A stretch of 7,421 nucleotides of DNA from JAHHLP01 sp041609895 (GTDB lineage Bacteria > Bacteroidota > Rhodothermia > Rhodothermales > JABDKH01): the NCBI GenBank assembly GCA_041609895.1, contig JBFIPX010000166.1:1-7421 (forward strand), written 5' to 3'. Positions 1 to 6,352 of this stretch are shown piece by piece (position 1 is the stretch's first letter; each line of letters begins with the position of its first letter). Below the pieces are notes generated by a model. It worked only from the letters and a program-made list of their open reading frames with translations, was not told the DNA's origin and did not search any database. The position numbers were made by a program, and so were the translations under genes.

Positions 1-537
1 CGTTCCACTTTCTCCCTGGATAAATACAGGCGCCTTGTTGCTGCTTACGCGCGGGATTATCTCAACCAGCTTCTTAACACTCGGGTGCTCACCCACAAAC
101 GCTACTTTGCGAGACGAGCCCTTCTTTTGTTTCTCCAATTTGTTTGGAGGGCCGGTACCCTTCTCTTCTTTCTTGTCAAGAACACCTCGAATCCGCTCTA
201 TAAGAACATCTGTCTGGAATGGCTTGGGCAGATAGTCTATCGCACCGGACTGCATGGTTCGGACCGCGTGTTGAACACTTGCATGCGCCGTAATCATGAT
301 GACACCGAGGTCGGGATACTCCTGGCGAATATGGGCAAGCAATTCAAGTCCGTCCATATCCGGCATCATGAAATCCGTGACCACGAGGTCGAAGTCATGG
401 TTCTTCAGATGCTCGACGGCCTGCAACGCGCTCGACGTGCAAGTGACCTGCATGTTATTTCGAGACACAAGACGGTCGAACACCTTCTGCAGAAGAAGTT
501 CGTCGTCCACGAAAAGGATGTGGGGCTGACTGGGCAT
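1..537 (-). CDS. NtrC-family sigma-54-dependent response regulator, N-terminal part (cut by window edge)
   Basis: Reading the minus strand from ATG at 537 gives 179 codons without a stop before the window ends. Residues 5-120 are a CheY-like receiver: acidic pair D11/D12, phosphoacceptor D55 in VTDFMMPDMDG, conserved T83 and K105 in the LPKPF motif. A charged Lys/Glu-rich linker (about 121-144) follows, then the start of an AAA+ domain: VAFVGEHPSVKKLVE and, at the very edge, GESGT, the first residues of the Walker A motif GESGTGKE typical of NtrC-type activators. These proteins, once phosphorylated by a sensor kinase, use ATP to open sigma-54 promoters. The GAFTGA loop and the DNA-binding domain lie outside the window, so sigma-54 dependence is inferred from the family. 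No clear Shine-Dalgarno site precedes the ATG. No sensor kinase is visible. Its target genes are unknown; the nearby fliA makes flagellar control possible. Confidence 0.93.
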   Translation of the reverse strand, partial: MPSQPHILFVDDELLLQKVFDRLVSRNNMQVTCTSSALQAVEHLKNHDFDLVVTDFMMPDMDGLELLAHIRQEYPDLGVIMITAHASVQHAVRTMQSGAIDYLPKPFQTDVLIERIRGVLDKKEEKGTGPPNKLEKQKKGSSRKVAFVGEHPSVKKLVEIIPRVSSNKAPVFIQGESGT

Positions 538-601
538 GGTCGAAACGTGGGGCGTACGAGGCGGGAATGTACGGTAACAAGATAACGATACCGCCCTTCA
601 A

Positions 602-811
602 TTAGACTACCCCGCCAAAGCTCACGCGCGTGGCGTGGTCTCCAACGAAAGAACCGCGCTGCATGGGACCGGCACGAAAGTCCCGAAGCGCCAAATTTTG
701 CCCTCCGCCGGTAGGATTTTCCCGCGGTCTCACGATCTGAGCACAGACTTCGGCCTCTCGCGGCGAAACAAATCCAAGCCTTTTTTGCCAGAGCCGAGAT
801 CGGAACGGCAT
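602..811 (-). CDS. possible small protein of unknown function (69 aa)
   Basis: An open frame of 69 codons begins with ATG at 811, preceded by AAGGAG four bases upstream (positions 816-821), one of the best ribosome-binding sites in the window. The product is basic and Arg/Gly-rich, beginning MPFRSRLWQK and ending VSFGGVV, with no membrane segment, signal peptide or motif I can assign. It ends 64 bases before the response regulator start on the same strand, so the two could be co-transcribed. Against it: an overlapping plus-strand frame (635-895) is also open in the same codon phase, so purine-any-pyrimidine codon patterns do not decide the strand, and third-position GC is unremarkable. I do not recognise the protein, and the ribosome-binding site is the main support. 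Confidence 0.35.
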   Translation of the reverse strand: MPFRSRLWQKRLGFVSPREAEVCAQIVRPRENPTGGGQNLALRDFRAGPMQRGSFVGDHATRVSFGGVV

Positions 812-815
812 GGAT

Positions 816-821
816 CTCCTT
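816..821 (-). promoter_or_regulatory. Shine-Dalgarno site AAGGAG for the 69-aa ORF
   Basis: AAGGAG on the minus strand lies four bases before the ATG at 811. The spacing is slightly short. It is the reason for preferring this start over a TTG further upstream at 841. Confidence 0.4.
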
Positions 822-907
822 CGACCCGCAAGAGCCGGCAAATCATCGATTGCGAGCTTTCAAGAACGATTCACGTGGAGCCCATCGGGGATTGACGAGC
901 CTCCATT

Positions 908-934
908 TACGTCGGCGAGTGAATCAGCCGATAT
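908..934 (+). promoter_or_regulatory. possible sigma-28 (FliA) promoter
   Basis: GCCGATAT at 927-934 matches seven of eight bases of the sigma-28 -10 consensus GCCGATAA. At the required 15-base spacing, positions 908-911 read TACG, only two of four matches to the TAAA -35 core. It faces the small membrane ORF and fliA, with the -10 about 75 bases before the first ATG. Autoregulation of fliA by its own product is known in other bacteria. The weak -35 keeps this tentative. Confidence 0.3.
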
Positions 935-1007
935 CTAGTGGTGGACAATTCTTGCCGCCCGTCGGCTGCTGGCATGCTAGTTGGTTGGTGATCGACCTGC
1001 ACTACCA

Positions 1008-1289
1008 ATGCATCCCAAACGATACCTCTCTATGCGCTCTCTTTCGATTCAGTTCAGCGCCCTGGTAGGAACGCTGACATTTGTTAGTCAAGTCACGGCC
1101 GGCACTGGGTTCGAACCCGCGATCTACCGTGGGTTGGCGACTGCCGCTGCCATCTTTCTCGTCATGCTGCTCGGCGATCTCGCAATTCAGGCGGTGATGA
1201 GAACCCATGGATCCAAGCCGGCGGCCCCGGAGAAATCCGCGCTTCATCGGCAACACTCCGAGGATAGGCCGGACGCCATCGCCGCGTGA
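1008..1289 (+). CDS. probable small membrane protein, function unknown (93 aa)
   Basis: The frame runs from ATG at 1008 (93 aa). ATG at 1032 (85 aa, MRSLSIQFSALVG) and TTG at 981 are alternatives, and none has a clear Shine-Dalgarno site. Two hydrophobic stretches are visible: one near the N-terminus (about residues 14-30, FSALVGTLTFVSQV), which could be a signal anchor, and a stronger one (AAAIFLVMLLGDLAIQAV, about residues 49-66). A polar, charged tail follows. Its stop is 47 bases before fliA on the same strand, so the two are probably co-transcribed. The hydrophobic pattern argues that the frame is genuinely translated. I do not recognise the family. A role near flagellar export or regulation would be guesswork from position alone. 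Confidence 0.58.
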   Translation: MHPKRYLSMRSLSIQFSALVGTLTFVSQVTAGTGFEPAIYRGLATAAAIFLVMLLGDLAIQAVMRTHGSKPAAPEKSALHRQHSEDRPDAIAA

Positions 1290-1336
1290 ACGCCCTCTTC
1301 CGCTCGTATCGCCAACCTTAAAACAAGTCGAGTCGC

Positions 1337-2098
1337 ATGTCTCAGGACCTACAACGCCTTGCCGTTCAGTACGCCAAAGACACTACCCCCGAGAACCGAG
1401 AAGCCGTCGTCGTCGCCGCCGTTCCACTGGTACGATCTGTCGTCGGCCGCTTGAGCGTTCCTGACCACCCGCTCGCGGCGCGTGAGGACCTCGAGAACGT
1501 CGGGCTACTAGGCTTGCTCCAGGCGCTCAATGGATACGATCCGGACCGCGGTACTCCATTCGTTTCTTACGCCTACGGTCGAATCCGCGGAGCTCTGGTC
1601 GACTATCTCAGATCAATCGACGCCCTCCCACGCGAGCGACGCCGGCGCCTTGCCGAGGCGCAAAAGGCGATAGACACCTTAAGGCAGGAGCTCGCCGGCG
1701 AGCCGAGCGATCATGACGTCGCAGCCTATCTCGAGATGACGCTCGTTGAGTACCATACGCTGCTGAGGGACGCCCAATGCCGCTTCGCCCTGTCTCTTCA
1801 CGCCCCCACCGACTCGGAGGGCGAGCAGACGGTCCTCGAAACCATTCCCAATGAAGAGACCCTCAAGGCATTCGAACGAGTTGATCGCAATTCCCTGCAC
1901 GACTACATCGGGACCTTGATCAAGGACCTTGCCGAGCGGGAACAGACCATCCTCGCTCTTTACTACTACGAAAACCTGACGCTGCGCGAGATTGCAGCGC
2001 TCCTGAGCCTGACGGAGGCCCGAATATCTCAAATCCTCGGTAAGATCCTGAAGACGCTGCGCGCGCGTCTTGCCAAGACCCAGTCCAGGGCCGCTTGA
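1337..2098 (+). CDS. fliA: RNA polymerase sigma-28 factor, FliA/WhiG type
   Basis: This 253-aa protein has the length and layout of FliA/WhiG factors, which direct RNA polymerase to late flagellar and chemotaxis promoters in motile bacteria. Region 2 spans about residues 22-103 and holds the core-binding and -10-melting segment with REDLENVGLLGLLQAL (49-64), YDPDRGTPFVSYAYGRIRGA (67-86) and LVDYLRS (87-93). Region 3 covers about 104-150, with the GEPSDHDVAAYL segment. Region 4 (about 195-245) contains the helix-turn-helix LTLREIAALLSLTEARISQI that reads the -35. No extra N-terminal domain or region 1.1 is present, as expected for this class. The ATG start has an A-rich upstream stretch but no good Shine-Dalgarno site. 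It follows the small membrane ORF by 47 bases. FliA is normally held by the anti-sigma factor FlgM, which I do not find here. WhiG-type developmental use is the alternative but unlikely given the other genes. Confidence 0.92.
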   Translation: MSQDLQRLAVQYAKDTTPENREAVVVAAVPLVRSVVGRLSVPDHPLAAREDLENVGLLGLLQALNGYDPDRGTPFVSYAYGRIRGALVDYLRSIDALPRERRRRLAEAQKAIDTLRQELAGEPSDHDVAAYLEMTLVEYHTLLRDAQCRFALSLHAPTDSEGEQTVLETIPNEETLKAFERVDRNSLHDYIGTLIKDLAEREQTILALYYYENLTLREIAALLSLTEARISQILGKILKTLRARLAKTQSRAA

Positions 2099-2106
2099 GT
2101 CGAGGC

Positions 2107-2129
2107 ACGACCTACCCAGCCGAGGTCGT
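2107..2129 (+). terminator. hairpin just after fliA, possible terminator
   Basis: ACGACCT (2107-2113) and AGGTCGT (2123-2129) form a perfect 7-bp stem with a 9-base loop, starting 8 bases after the fliA stop. Only two T residues sit at its 3' edge before an A, so it lacks the U-tract of a classical intrinsic terminator. It may instead stabilise the 3' end of the message. Confidence 0.35.
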
Positions 2130-2205
2130 TAAGCTTGTGCGAACCCGAAAACAATTGCGCACACGGAAAGTATATTGACGCTCTCCCGCGAGTGCGGTCG
2201 ATTGC

Positions 2206-2226
2206 GGACGGGGTCGGCTTCCGTCC
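2206..2226 (+). repeat. GC-rich inverted repeat in the ppiD leader
   Basis: GGACGG (2206-2211) and CCGTCC (2221-2226) form a 6-bp stem with a 9-base loop about 75 bases before the ppiD start. A TTGACG at 2175-2180 resembles a -35 box, but the matching -10 position (TCGATT, 2198-2203) fits poorly. If transcription starts near there, this hairpin would lie at the start of the untranslated leader. A regulatory role is unproven. Confidence 0.25.
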
Positions 2227-2284
2227 CGGCGTAAGCTTGCCTTCTGCCCTTGTCGCCTCGCTTCTACGTCTCCAGTCAGCTTCC

Positions 2285-2295
2285 GAGAGGTAAGG
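2285..2295 (+). promoter_or_regulatory. ribosome-binding site for the PpiD-like gene
   Basis: GAGAGG (2285-2290) and AAGG (2292-2295) precede the ATG at 2303. AAGG has a 7-base spacing, which supports this start over the in-frame ATG at 2312. Confidence 0.6.
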
Positions 2296-2302
2296 TATAG
2301 TC

Positions 2303-4390
2303 ATGGGTCTCATGACAAAGATGCGGGACAACACAGGCGCAGTCCTGTGGATTCTCGTCGTTGCGTTCGGCATCATCTTCATGTTGCAGGACACTAATGT
2401 GTTCGACGTTATCGGTACGACCGGCAACGTCATCGGGAAGGTAAACGGCCAGGATATTACCCTTGAGGAGTACAACAATTACGTCAACAACCAGGTAGAG
2501 GCCTATCGGCAGCGGACCGGCGAATCAATGCCGCCGCAGGCGTTGGACTCCGAGCGTGATCGGGTCTTTGATGAACTGGTCGACGATCGATTGCGGGAAC
2601 AGGAGATGAACAGGCTCGGAATCGAAGTCACCGATAACGAGGTCAGGCAAATGGTCCTGGGCGACCAGCCCCATCAGATCATTCGCACGTTCTTTGGCGA
2701 TGGGCAGGGAAATGTCGACCAAGCAGTGCTACGTAACTTCATTGAGAACCCGGACGCCCGAGAAGATCTGATTCGGATCGAGGACTATCTCCGAACTGAG
2801 CGGCGCCGAGAGAAGCTGAACCAGCTGATCGGGGCTACGATTCGCGTATCCGAGCAGGATATTGTTGACGAGTATCGCCGGCAAAACGCGCGAGTCGACG
2901 TGCGTTTCGTATCACTTCCGTATGCCTCTGTTCCGGACAGTGCCGTCTCTGTGACCGAGCGTGATCTCGAACGGTTCTATGATGATCATAGGGACGAGTT
3001 TGAGCGCAAACGGGCCTACACGTTGTCTTATGTAAAGATCGCGAAGGCACCGACAGCATCCGATTCCAGTGCGATAATGGAAGAAATTCAGCGGCTGAAG
3101 CCGCGCTTTCAGACCGCCGAGGACGACTCGCTATTTCTCGTACAGAATTTTTCCGAACGGCCGTACACAGACGCGCTTTTCCGACGGGACGAGCTGGATG
3201 AGGAGATTGCAGACGCTGTCTTTTCGAATCCGTCCGTAGGCGAAGTCATTGGTCCGATCGCGTCAGGTGGTGCGATGCATCTGATTAAGGTTATGGACGT
3301 ATCGCCGGCTGACGAAAGATCCGTACGGGCGCGGCACATCCTGATTCGGGCGGCCGAAGGCGATGAGGATCGGCGTCAGTATGCAAGAGACTTGGTTGCG
3401 TCAATCGGAGATCGCATTAGAGCGGGCGAGGACTTTGCCGAATTGGCCCGCAAACTATCGGACGATCCGCAGTCGGCGCAGCGAGGTGGAGACCTCGGCT
3501 GGTTTGGGCCCGGCCGGATGGTGAAGCCTTTCGAAGAGGCTGCCTTCGGCGCACGCATCGGAAGACTTGTTGGACCGGTCGAAACGCAATTTGGCTATCA
3601 CCTGATCGAGGTGACGAATCAGTCTTCCACCCAGGTAAAGATCGCTGACTTCGCGCTCAACCTTACGCCATCGGTCGCCACGCTAAGTCGCATCGAGGAA
3701 AATCTTGACGACCTCAAGTTCTTCGCTGAGGAAGAGGGCGACTTCCGATCGGAGGCGGAGCGGCGCGACCTCGCCGTTCAAAGCGTTCAAATTGAGGACG
3801 GCCAGCAGTTCATCCCGGGGATCGGCAACAGCAGGCTCTTGACAAACTTCCTTGAGACCGCAGACGAAGGAGAGATCAGCCCGGTCATTGAGCTTAATGA
3901 CGATTTCATCGTCGCAAGGATAGACCGGATTCAGGAGGCGGGATACCGCCCCTTCGAGGAGGTCAGAAACGAACTTGAACCACGGGTTCGGCTGAGCAAG
4001 AAGAAGGAGATTCAATCGTCGAAGTTGGAATCTGCGCAACAAGGCGATCTCGAATCAATAGCGGCATCAGTCGGCGCTGGCGTGCGTGTGGCGAATGGAC
4101 TGACGATGGCAAATCCCGTGGTGAGCGGCCTAGGGAGAGAGCCGAAGCTGGTAGGAGCCGCCTTTGGATTAACGGAAGGTCAGCGTTCCGGCGTAATAGA
4201 GGGACAAAATTCGGCGTACATCATCGAGGTCGTTTCGCACACGGAACCCTCTTCCATCACGGACGCGCAGAAATCGCAGATTCGAAATCAGCTGCTCAGC
4301 CAGCAGCGAAACCAGGTTCAGCAGCGCTGGCTTGCCGCGTTGCGCGAGCAAGCAGACATAACCGACAACCGTAGAATTTTCCTTCAGTAG
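2303..4390 (+). CDS. ppiD: membrane-anchored periplasmic foldase, PpiD/SurA-like peptidyl-prolyl isomerase
   Basis: This 695-aa protein has a short cytoplasmic N-terminus (MGLMTKMRDN) and one membrane segment (about residues 12-29, VLWILVVAFGIIFML), so the bulk should sit in the periplasm. Residues about 40-215 form the SurA/PpiD-type helical chaperone region, beginning GKVNGQDITLEEYN. A canonical parvulin domain lies at about 340-440: RARHILIRA, the GGDLGWFGPGRMVKPFEEAAF signature and FGYHLIEV. A parvulin-like but degenerate segment precedes it (about 233-335, ending IGPIASGGAMHLIKV), and weaker similar pieces occur in the C-terminal third, including GREPKLVGAAFGLTEGQ and SGVIEGQNSAYIIEV. 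Such proteins help fold newly exported envelope and outer-membrane proteins. The gene follows fliA by 204 bases, probably with its own promoter, and converges with dapF across 12 bases. The start fits family N-termini. The name follows PpiD by architecture; SurA-like annotation is equally common for such proteins. Confidence 0.9.
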   Translation: MGLMTKMRDNTGAVLWILVVAFGIIFMLQDTNVFDVIGTTGNVIGKVNGQDITLEEYNNYVNNQVEAYRQRTGESMPPQALDSERDRVFDELVDDRLREQEMNRLGIEVTDNEVRQMVLGDQPHQIIRTFFGDGQGNVDQAVLRNFIENPDAREDLIRIEDYLRTERRREKLNQLIGATIRVSEQDIVDEYRRQNARVDVRFVSLPYASVPDSAVSVTERDLERFYDDHRDEFERKRAYTLSYVKIAKAPTASDSSAIMEEIQRLKPRFQTAEDDSLFLVQNFSERPYTDALFRRDELDEEIADAVFSNPSVGEVIGPIASGGAMHLIKVMDVSPADERSVRARHILIRAAEGDEDRRQYARDLVASIGDRIRAGEDFAELARKLSDDPQSAQRGGDLGWFGPGRMVKPFEEAAFGARIGRLVGPVETQFGYHLIEVTNQSSTQVKIADFALNLTPSVATLSRIEENLDDLKFFAEEEGDFRSEAERRDLAVQSVQIEDGQQFIPGIGNSRLLTNFLETADEGEISPVIELNDDFIVARIDRIQEAGYRPFEEVRNELEPRVRLSKKKEIQSSKLESAQQGDLESIAASVGAGVRVANGLTMANPVVSGLGREPKLVGAAFGLTEGQRSGVIEGQNSAYIIEVVSHTEPSSITDAQKSQIRNQLLSQQRNQVQQRWLAALREQADITDNRRIFLQ

Positions 4391-4402
4391 CAGGTCGGAC
4401 GG

Positions 4403-5260
4403 TCAGCTCAGCTCAAAGGTACCGCGGAATACCTGACGCGCGTCTCCCTCCAGGTAAAGCTCCGCGATTTCGCCAGAGTTTGTTGAGAATCCTACGGTGA
4501 GTACCCCACCCCGCATCTGGACGTCAAGCCTCTCTTCCGACATTTTCCGCCGCGACACTGTGGCGATCGCGACTGCGACGGCCCCGGTTCCGCAAGCGGG
4601 CGTTTCGGACTCCACCCCCTTCTCAAAAGTACGTGCCCGAACGTCTACGCCTCCCTCCTCCGTGGGTGACAACTGGACGAAATTGACGTTTGTCCCGCTT
4701 GGTTCGAATTGGGGCATGTGGCGGATTTGTCTTCCGATTGACTCAACATCAACGACATCGATGTCTTCGACGAAAGTGACGACGTGCTCCGTTCCCGTCC
4801 ACAGTTGGTGCAGATTAAGCCGCACGCCACTTTGCAAAACGACCGGTATAGAGTCAGTCGTGAGCTGAGGCAGCGGTTTCGGCATCCAGATGCGGACTCT
4901 GTTGCGGGCAGGACCAATTTCCGATCGATAGAGACCGGCGTCTGTCTCGAAGATTTGCCGCGCGCCCGCCATGCCAGCGCTTTGAGCAAAGAGTGCGATG
5001 CAGCGGGCGCCGTTACCGCACATCGTACCTCTCGTGCCGTCGGCGTTGCGATATCTCATTCGGAAGTTCGCCCCTTCGGCCGACGGGCTGTCGAGAGCCA
5101 GGAGGCCGTCTGCTCCGATCCCGGTCCGACGTGGACAGAAAGTTGCGGCAATTTCGCCGAGCTCTTCGGGCGTGAAGCGGAAGAAGCGATTATCAAGAAC
5201 GATAAAATCGTTTCCGGCCCCCTCCATTTTTGTAAATTCGACTATCAGCAATCGCTTCAT
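4403..5260 (-). CDS. dapF: diaminopimelate epimerase
   Basis: DapF interconverts LL- and meso-2,6-diaminopimelate in the cytoplasm, the step that supplies meso-DAP for peptidoglycan and for lysine. From ATG at 5260 the protein is 285 aa, close to the family norm. The family motifs are all present: FTKMEGAGNDFIVLDN (9-24), GIGADG (47-52), NADGTRGTMCGNGARC (72-87) with the first catalytic cysteine C81, the SGTNVNF segment (188-194), and ETPACGTGA (219-227) with the second catalytic cysteine C223. The frame stays open to an ATG at 5326, which would add 22 residues (MFATTQRTARE...). I prefer 5260 because the family starts just before the FTKMEGAGNDF motif and because the longer form leaves only 26 bases to the divergent PhoH gene. 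Neither start has a strong Shine-Dalgarno site. It converges with the PpiD-like gene, and no terminator hairpin is evident between them. Confidence 0.94.
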   Translation of the reverse strand: MKRLLIVEFTKMEGAGNDFIVLDNRFFRFTPEELGEIAATFCPRRTGIGADGLLALDSPSAEGANFRMRYRNADGTRGTMCGNGARCIALFAQSAGMAGARQIFETDAGLYRSEIGPARNRVRIWMPKPLPQLTTDSIPVVLQSGVRLNLHQLWTGTEHVVTFVEDIDVVDVESIGRQIRHMPQFEPSGTNVNFVQLSPTEEGGVDVRARTFEKGVESETPACGTGAVAVAIATVSRRKMSEERLDVQMRGGVLTVGFSTNSGEIAELYLEGDARQVFRGTFELS

Positions 5261-5352
5261 CTGAAGACATCTGCTAACCCGTATTGCCGTACGCTCGCGG
5301 GCGGTCCGCTGAGTCGTGGCAAACATAGCAATCTCTGAGGATCCGCCAACTA
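5261..5352. promoter_or_regulatory. divergent dapF / PhoH intergenic region
   Basis: These 92 bases separate two divergent starts and must hold both promoters unless transcripts begin inside the genes. No clear -35/-10 pair was seen in either direction. An imperfect GC-rich inverted repeat lies at 5294-5313: GCGG (5297-5300) pairs with CCGC (5306-5309), and CTC pairs with GAG after a bulged T. GAGG at 5337-5340 is a distant possible ribosome-binding site for the PhoH gene, about 12 bases before its TTG. Confidence 0.4.
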
Positions 5353-6324
5353 TTGCCCGACAAAGAACTCACTATAGAGGCCGTTGAGCCGCTACTTCTT
5401 TTTGGCTTCAACGACGTGTATCTCCGAAAAGTCGAATCGGCCTTCCCTGACGCTCGAATTACTGCGCGTGGCAACGAAGTTCGCGTCAGTTCTGATTCTT
5501 CGGCACTGCTCGACCAGATCGAACGGGTGTTCGAGGAACTCACTCTCGTGCTCAGCCGCCACGGCAACCTTACTGAGAATGATGTCGAAACGGTGCTCTC
5601 GCTCTTTGCGGTCCCGAAGGCGGCGCGCACCGGAAACGGTTCGACGGATGGACATGTTGTGTTGTACAAGCCGGATGGCGGAACGATCAAGGTTCGAACA
5701 CCGAACCAGGTTCGGCTTGTCGAAATGGCACGGCTTCATGACGTTGTGTTTGCGATCGGGCCCGCTGGAACCGGGAAGACATACATCGCGGTTGCCCTTG
5801 CTGTTGCGGCCCTGAAATCACGCCAGGTTCGCCGAATCGTACTGTGCCGGCCGGCCGTCGAGGCAGGTGAGCGACTCGGGTTCCTGCCCGGCGACTATCG
5901 CGAAAAAGTAGATCCCTATCTGCGGCCGCTATATGATGCGCTGGAAGACATGATACCGCGCGACAAACTCAGTCAGTACATGGAGCAGAACGTGGTTGAG
6001 ATTGCTCCGATCGCCTATATGCGCGGCCGGACGCTCAACTCCTCCTTCGTAATTCTGGATGAGGCTCAGAACGCCACTACCCAGCAGATGAAGATGTTTC
6101 TCACGCGCCTGGGCACAAGTAGCCGTGCCATTATTACCGGCGACGTCACCCAGATCGATCTGGGCAGCCAGACGGTTAGCGGGCTGGTACAGGCGCGGAG
6201 CATTCTCGGAAATGTAGAAGGAATCTCTTTCGTCTACTTCGATGCCGGAGACGTAGTTCGGCACAAGCTGGTGAAAGACATTATTGCTGCCTACGAGAAG
6301 AGGGACGACGCGGACATGGCGTAG
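5353..6324 (+). CDS. PhoH-family ATPase (PhoH-like protein)
   Basis: This 323-aa protein is a full-length PhoH-like P-loop ATPase. An N-terminal region (about 1-65, LTIEAVEPLLLFGFNDVYL through ITARGNEVRV) resembles the KH-like fold of this family and suggests RNA contact. The PhoH ATPase core follows: RTPNQVRLVEMA (115-126), Walker A GPAGTGKT (136-143), CRPAVEAGERLGFLPGD (165-181), DPYLRPLYDAL (187-197), AYMRGRTLNSSFVILDEAQN (221-240) containing Walker B, then ITGDVTQIDL (261-270) and VVRHKLVKDIIAAYE at the C-terminus. Family members are linked to RNA and ribosome metabolism, though the exact role is unsettled, and the phosphate-starvation name comes from E. coli. The start is TTG: no in-frame ATG exists between the upstream stop at 5326 and this point, and PDKELTIE matches family N-termini. 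In many bacteria this gene precedes ybeY, but here panC follows in the opposite direction. Confidence 0.93.
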   Translation: MPDKELTIEAVEPLLLFGFNDVYLRKVESAFPDARITARGNEVRVSSDSSALLDQIERVFEELTLVLSRHGNLTENDVETVLSLFAVPKAARTGNGSTDGHVVLYKPDGGTIKVRTPNQVRLVEMARLHDVVFAIGPAGTGKTYIAVALAVAALKSRQVRRIVLCRPAVEAGERLGFLPGDYREKVDPYLRPLYDALEDMIPRDKLSQYMEQNVVEIAPIAYMRGRTLNSSFVILDEAQNATTQQMKMFLTRLGTSSRAIITGDVTQIDLGSQTVSGLVQARSILGNVEGISFVYFDAGDVVRHKLVKDIIAAYEKRDDADMA

Positions 6325-6352
6325 GCCTTTCGAGCTCGTCGCCGGACGCGCA

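Larger units (their letters stand above)
812..1007. other. non-coding region between divergent genes
   Basis: No convincing gene was seen here. It lies between the candidate minus-strand small ORF and the plus-strand small membrane ORF, so it should hold promoters for both directions. Visible elements are a sigma-28-like site (908-934) and a sigma-54-like element with wrong spacing (942-955). A short inverted repeat TCGGC/GCCGA (912-916 and 927-931) overlaps the sigma-28-like -10. Confidence 0.5.

Noticed and set aside
85..585. Long plus-strand frame of 166 codons
   Set aside because: It is antisense to the response regulator, whose receiver motifs make the minus-strand reading certain.
635..895. 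86-codon plus-strand frame opposite the 69-aa ORF
   Set aside because: It begins at GTG without a ribosome-binding site and the product has no recognisable motif. It is open partly because it shares codon phase with the minus-strand frame.
942..955. Sigma-54-like -24/-12 element, TGG...TTGC, upstream of the small membrane ORF and fliA
   Set aside because: The GG and GC pairs are 9 bases apart rather than the required 10, and the CAC after TGG is missing. It was tempting because of the NtrC-type regulator nearby.
1107..1118. GGGTTCGAACCC, which looks like a tRNA T-arm, with tRNA-like flanks on the minus strand
   Set aside because: The 12-base palindrome gives a T-stem with mismatches in either orientation. 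No D-arm or matching acceptor strand is found at tRNA distance, and it lies inside the small membrane ORF.
4784..5338. 184-codon plus-strand frame across dapF
   Set aside because: It is antisense to dapF, which has all catalytic motifs on the minus strand.
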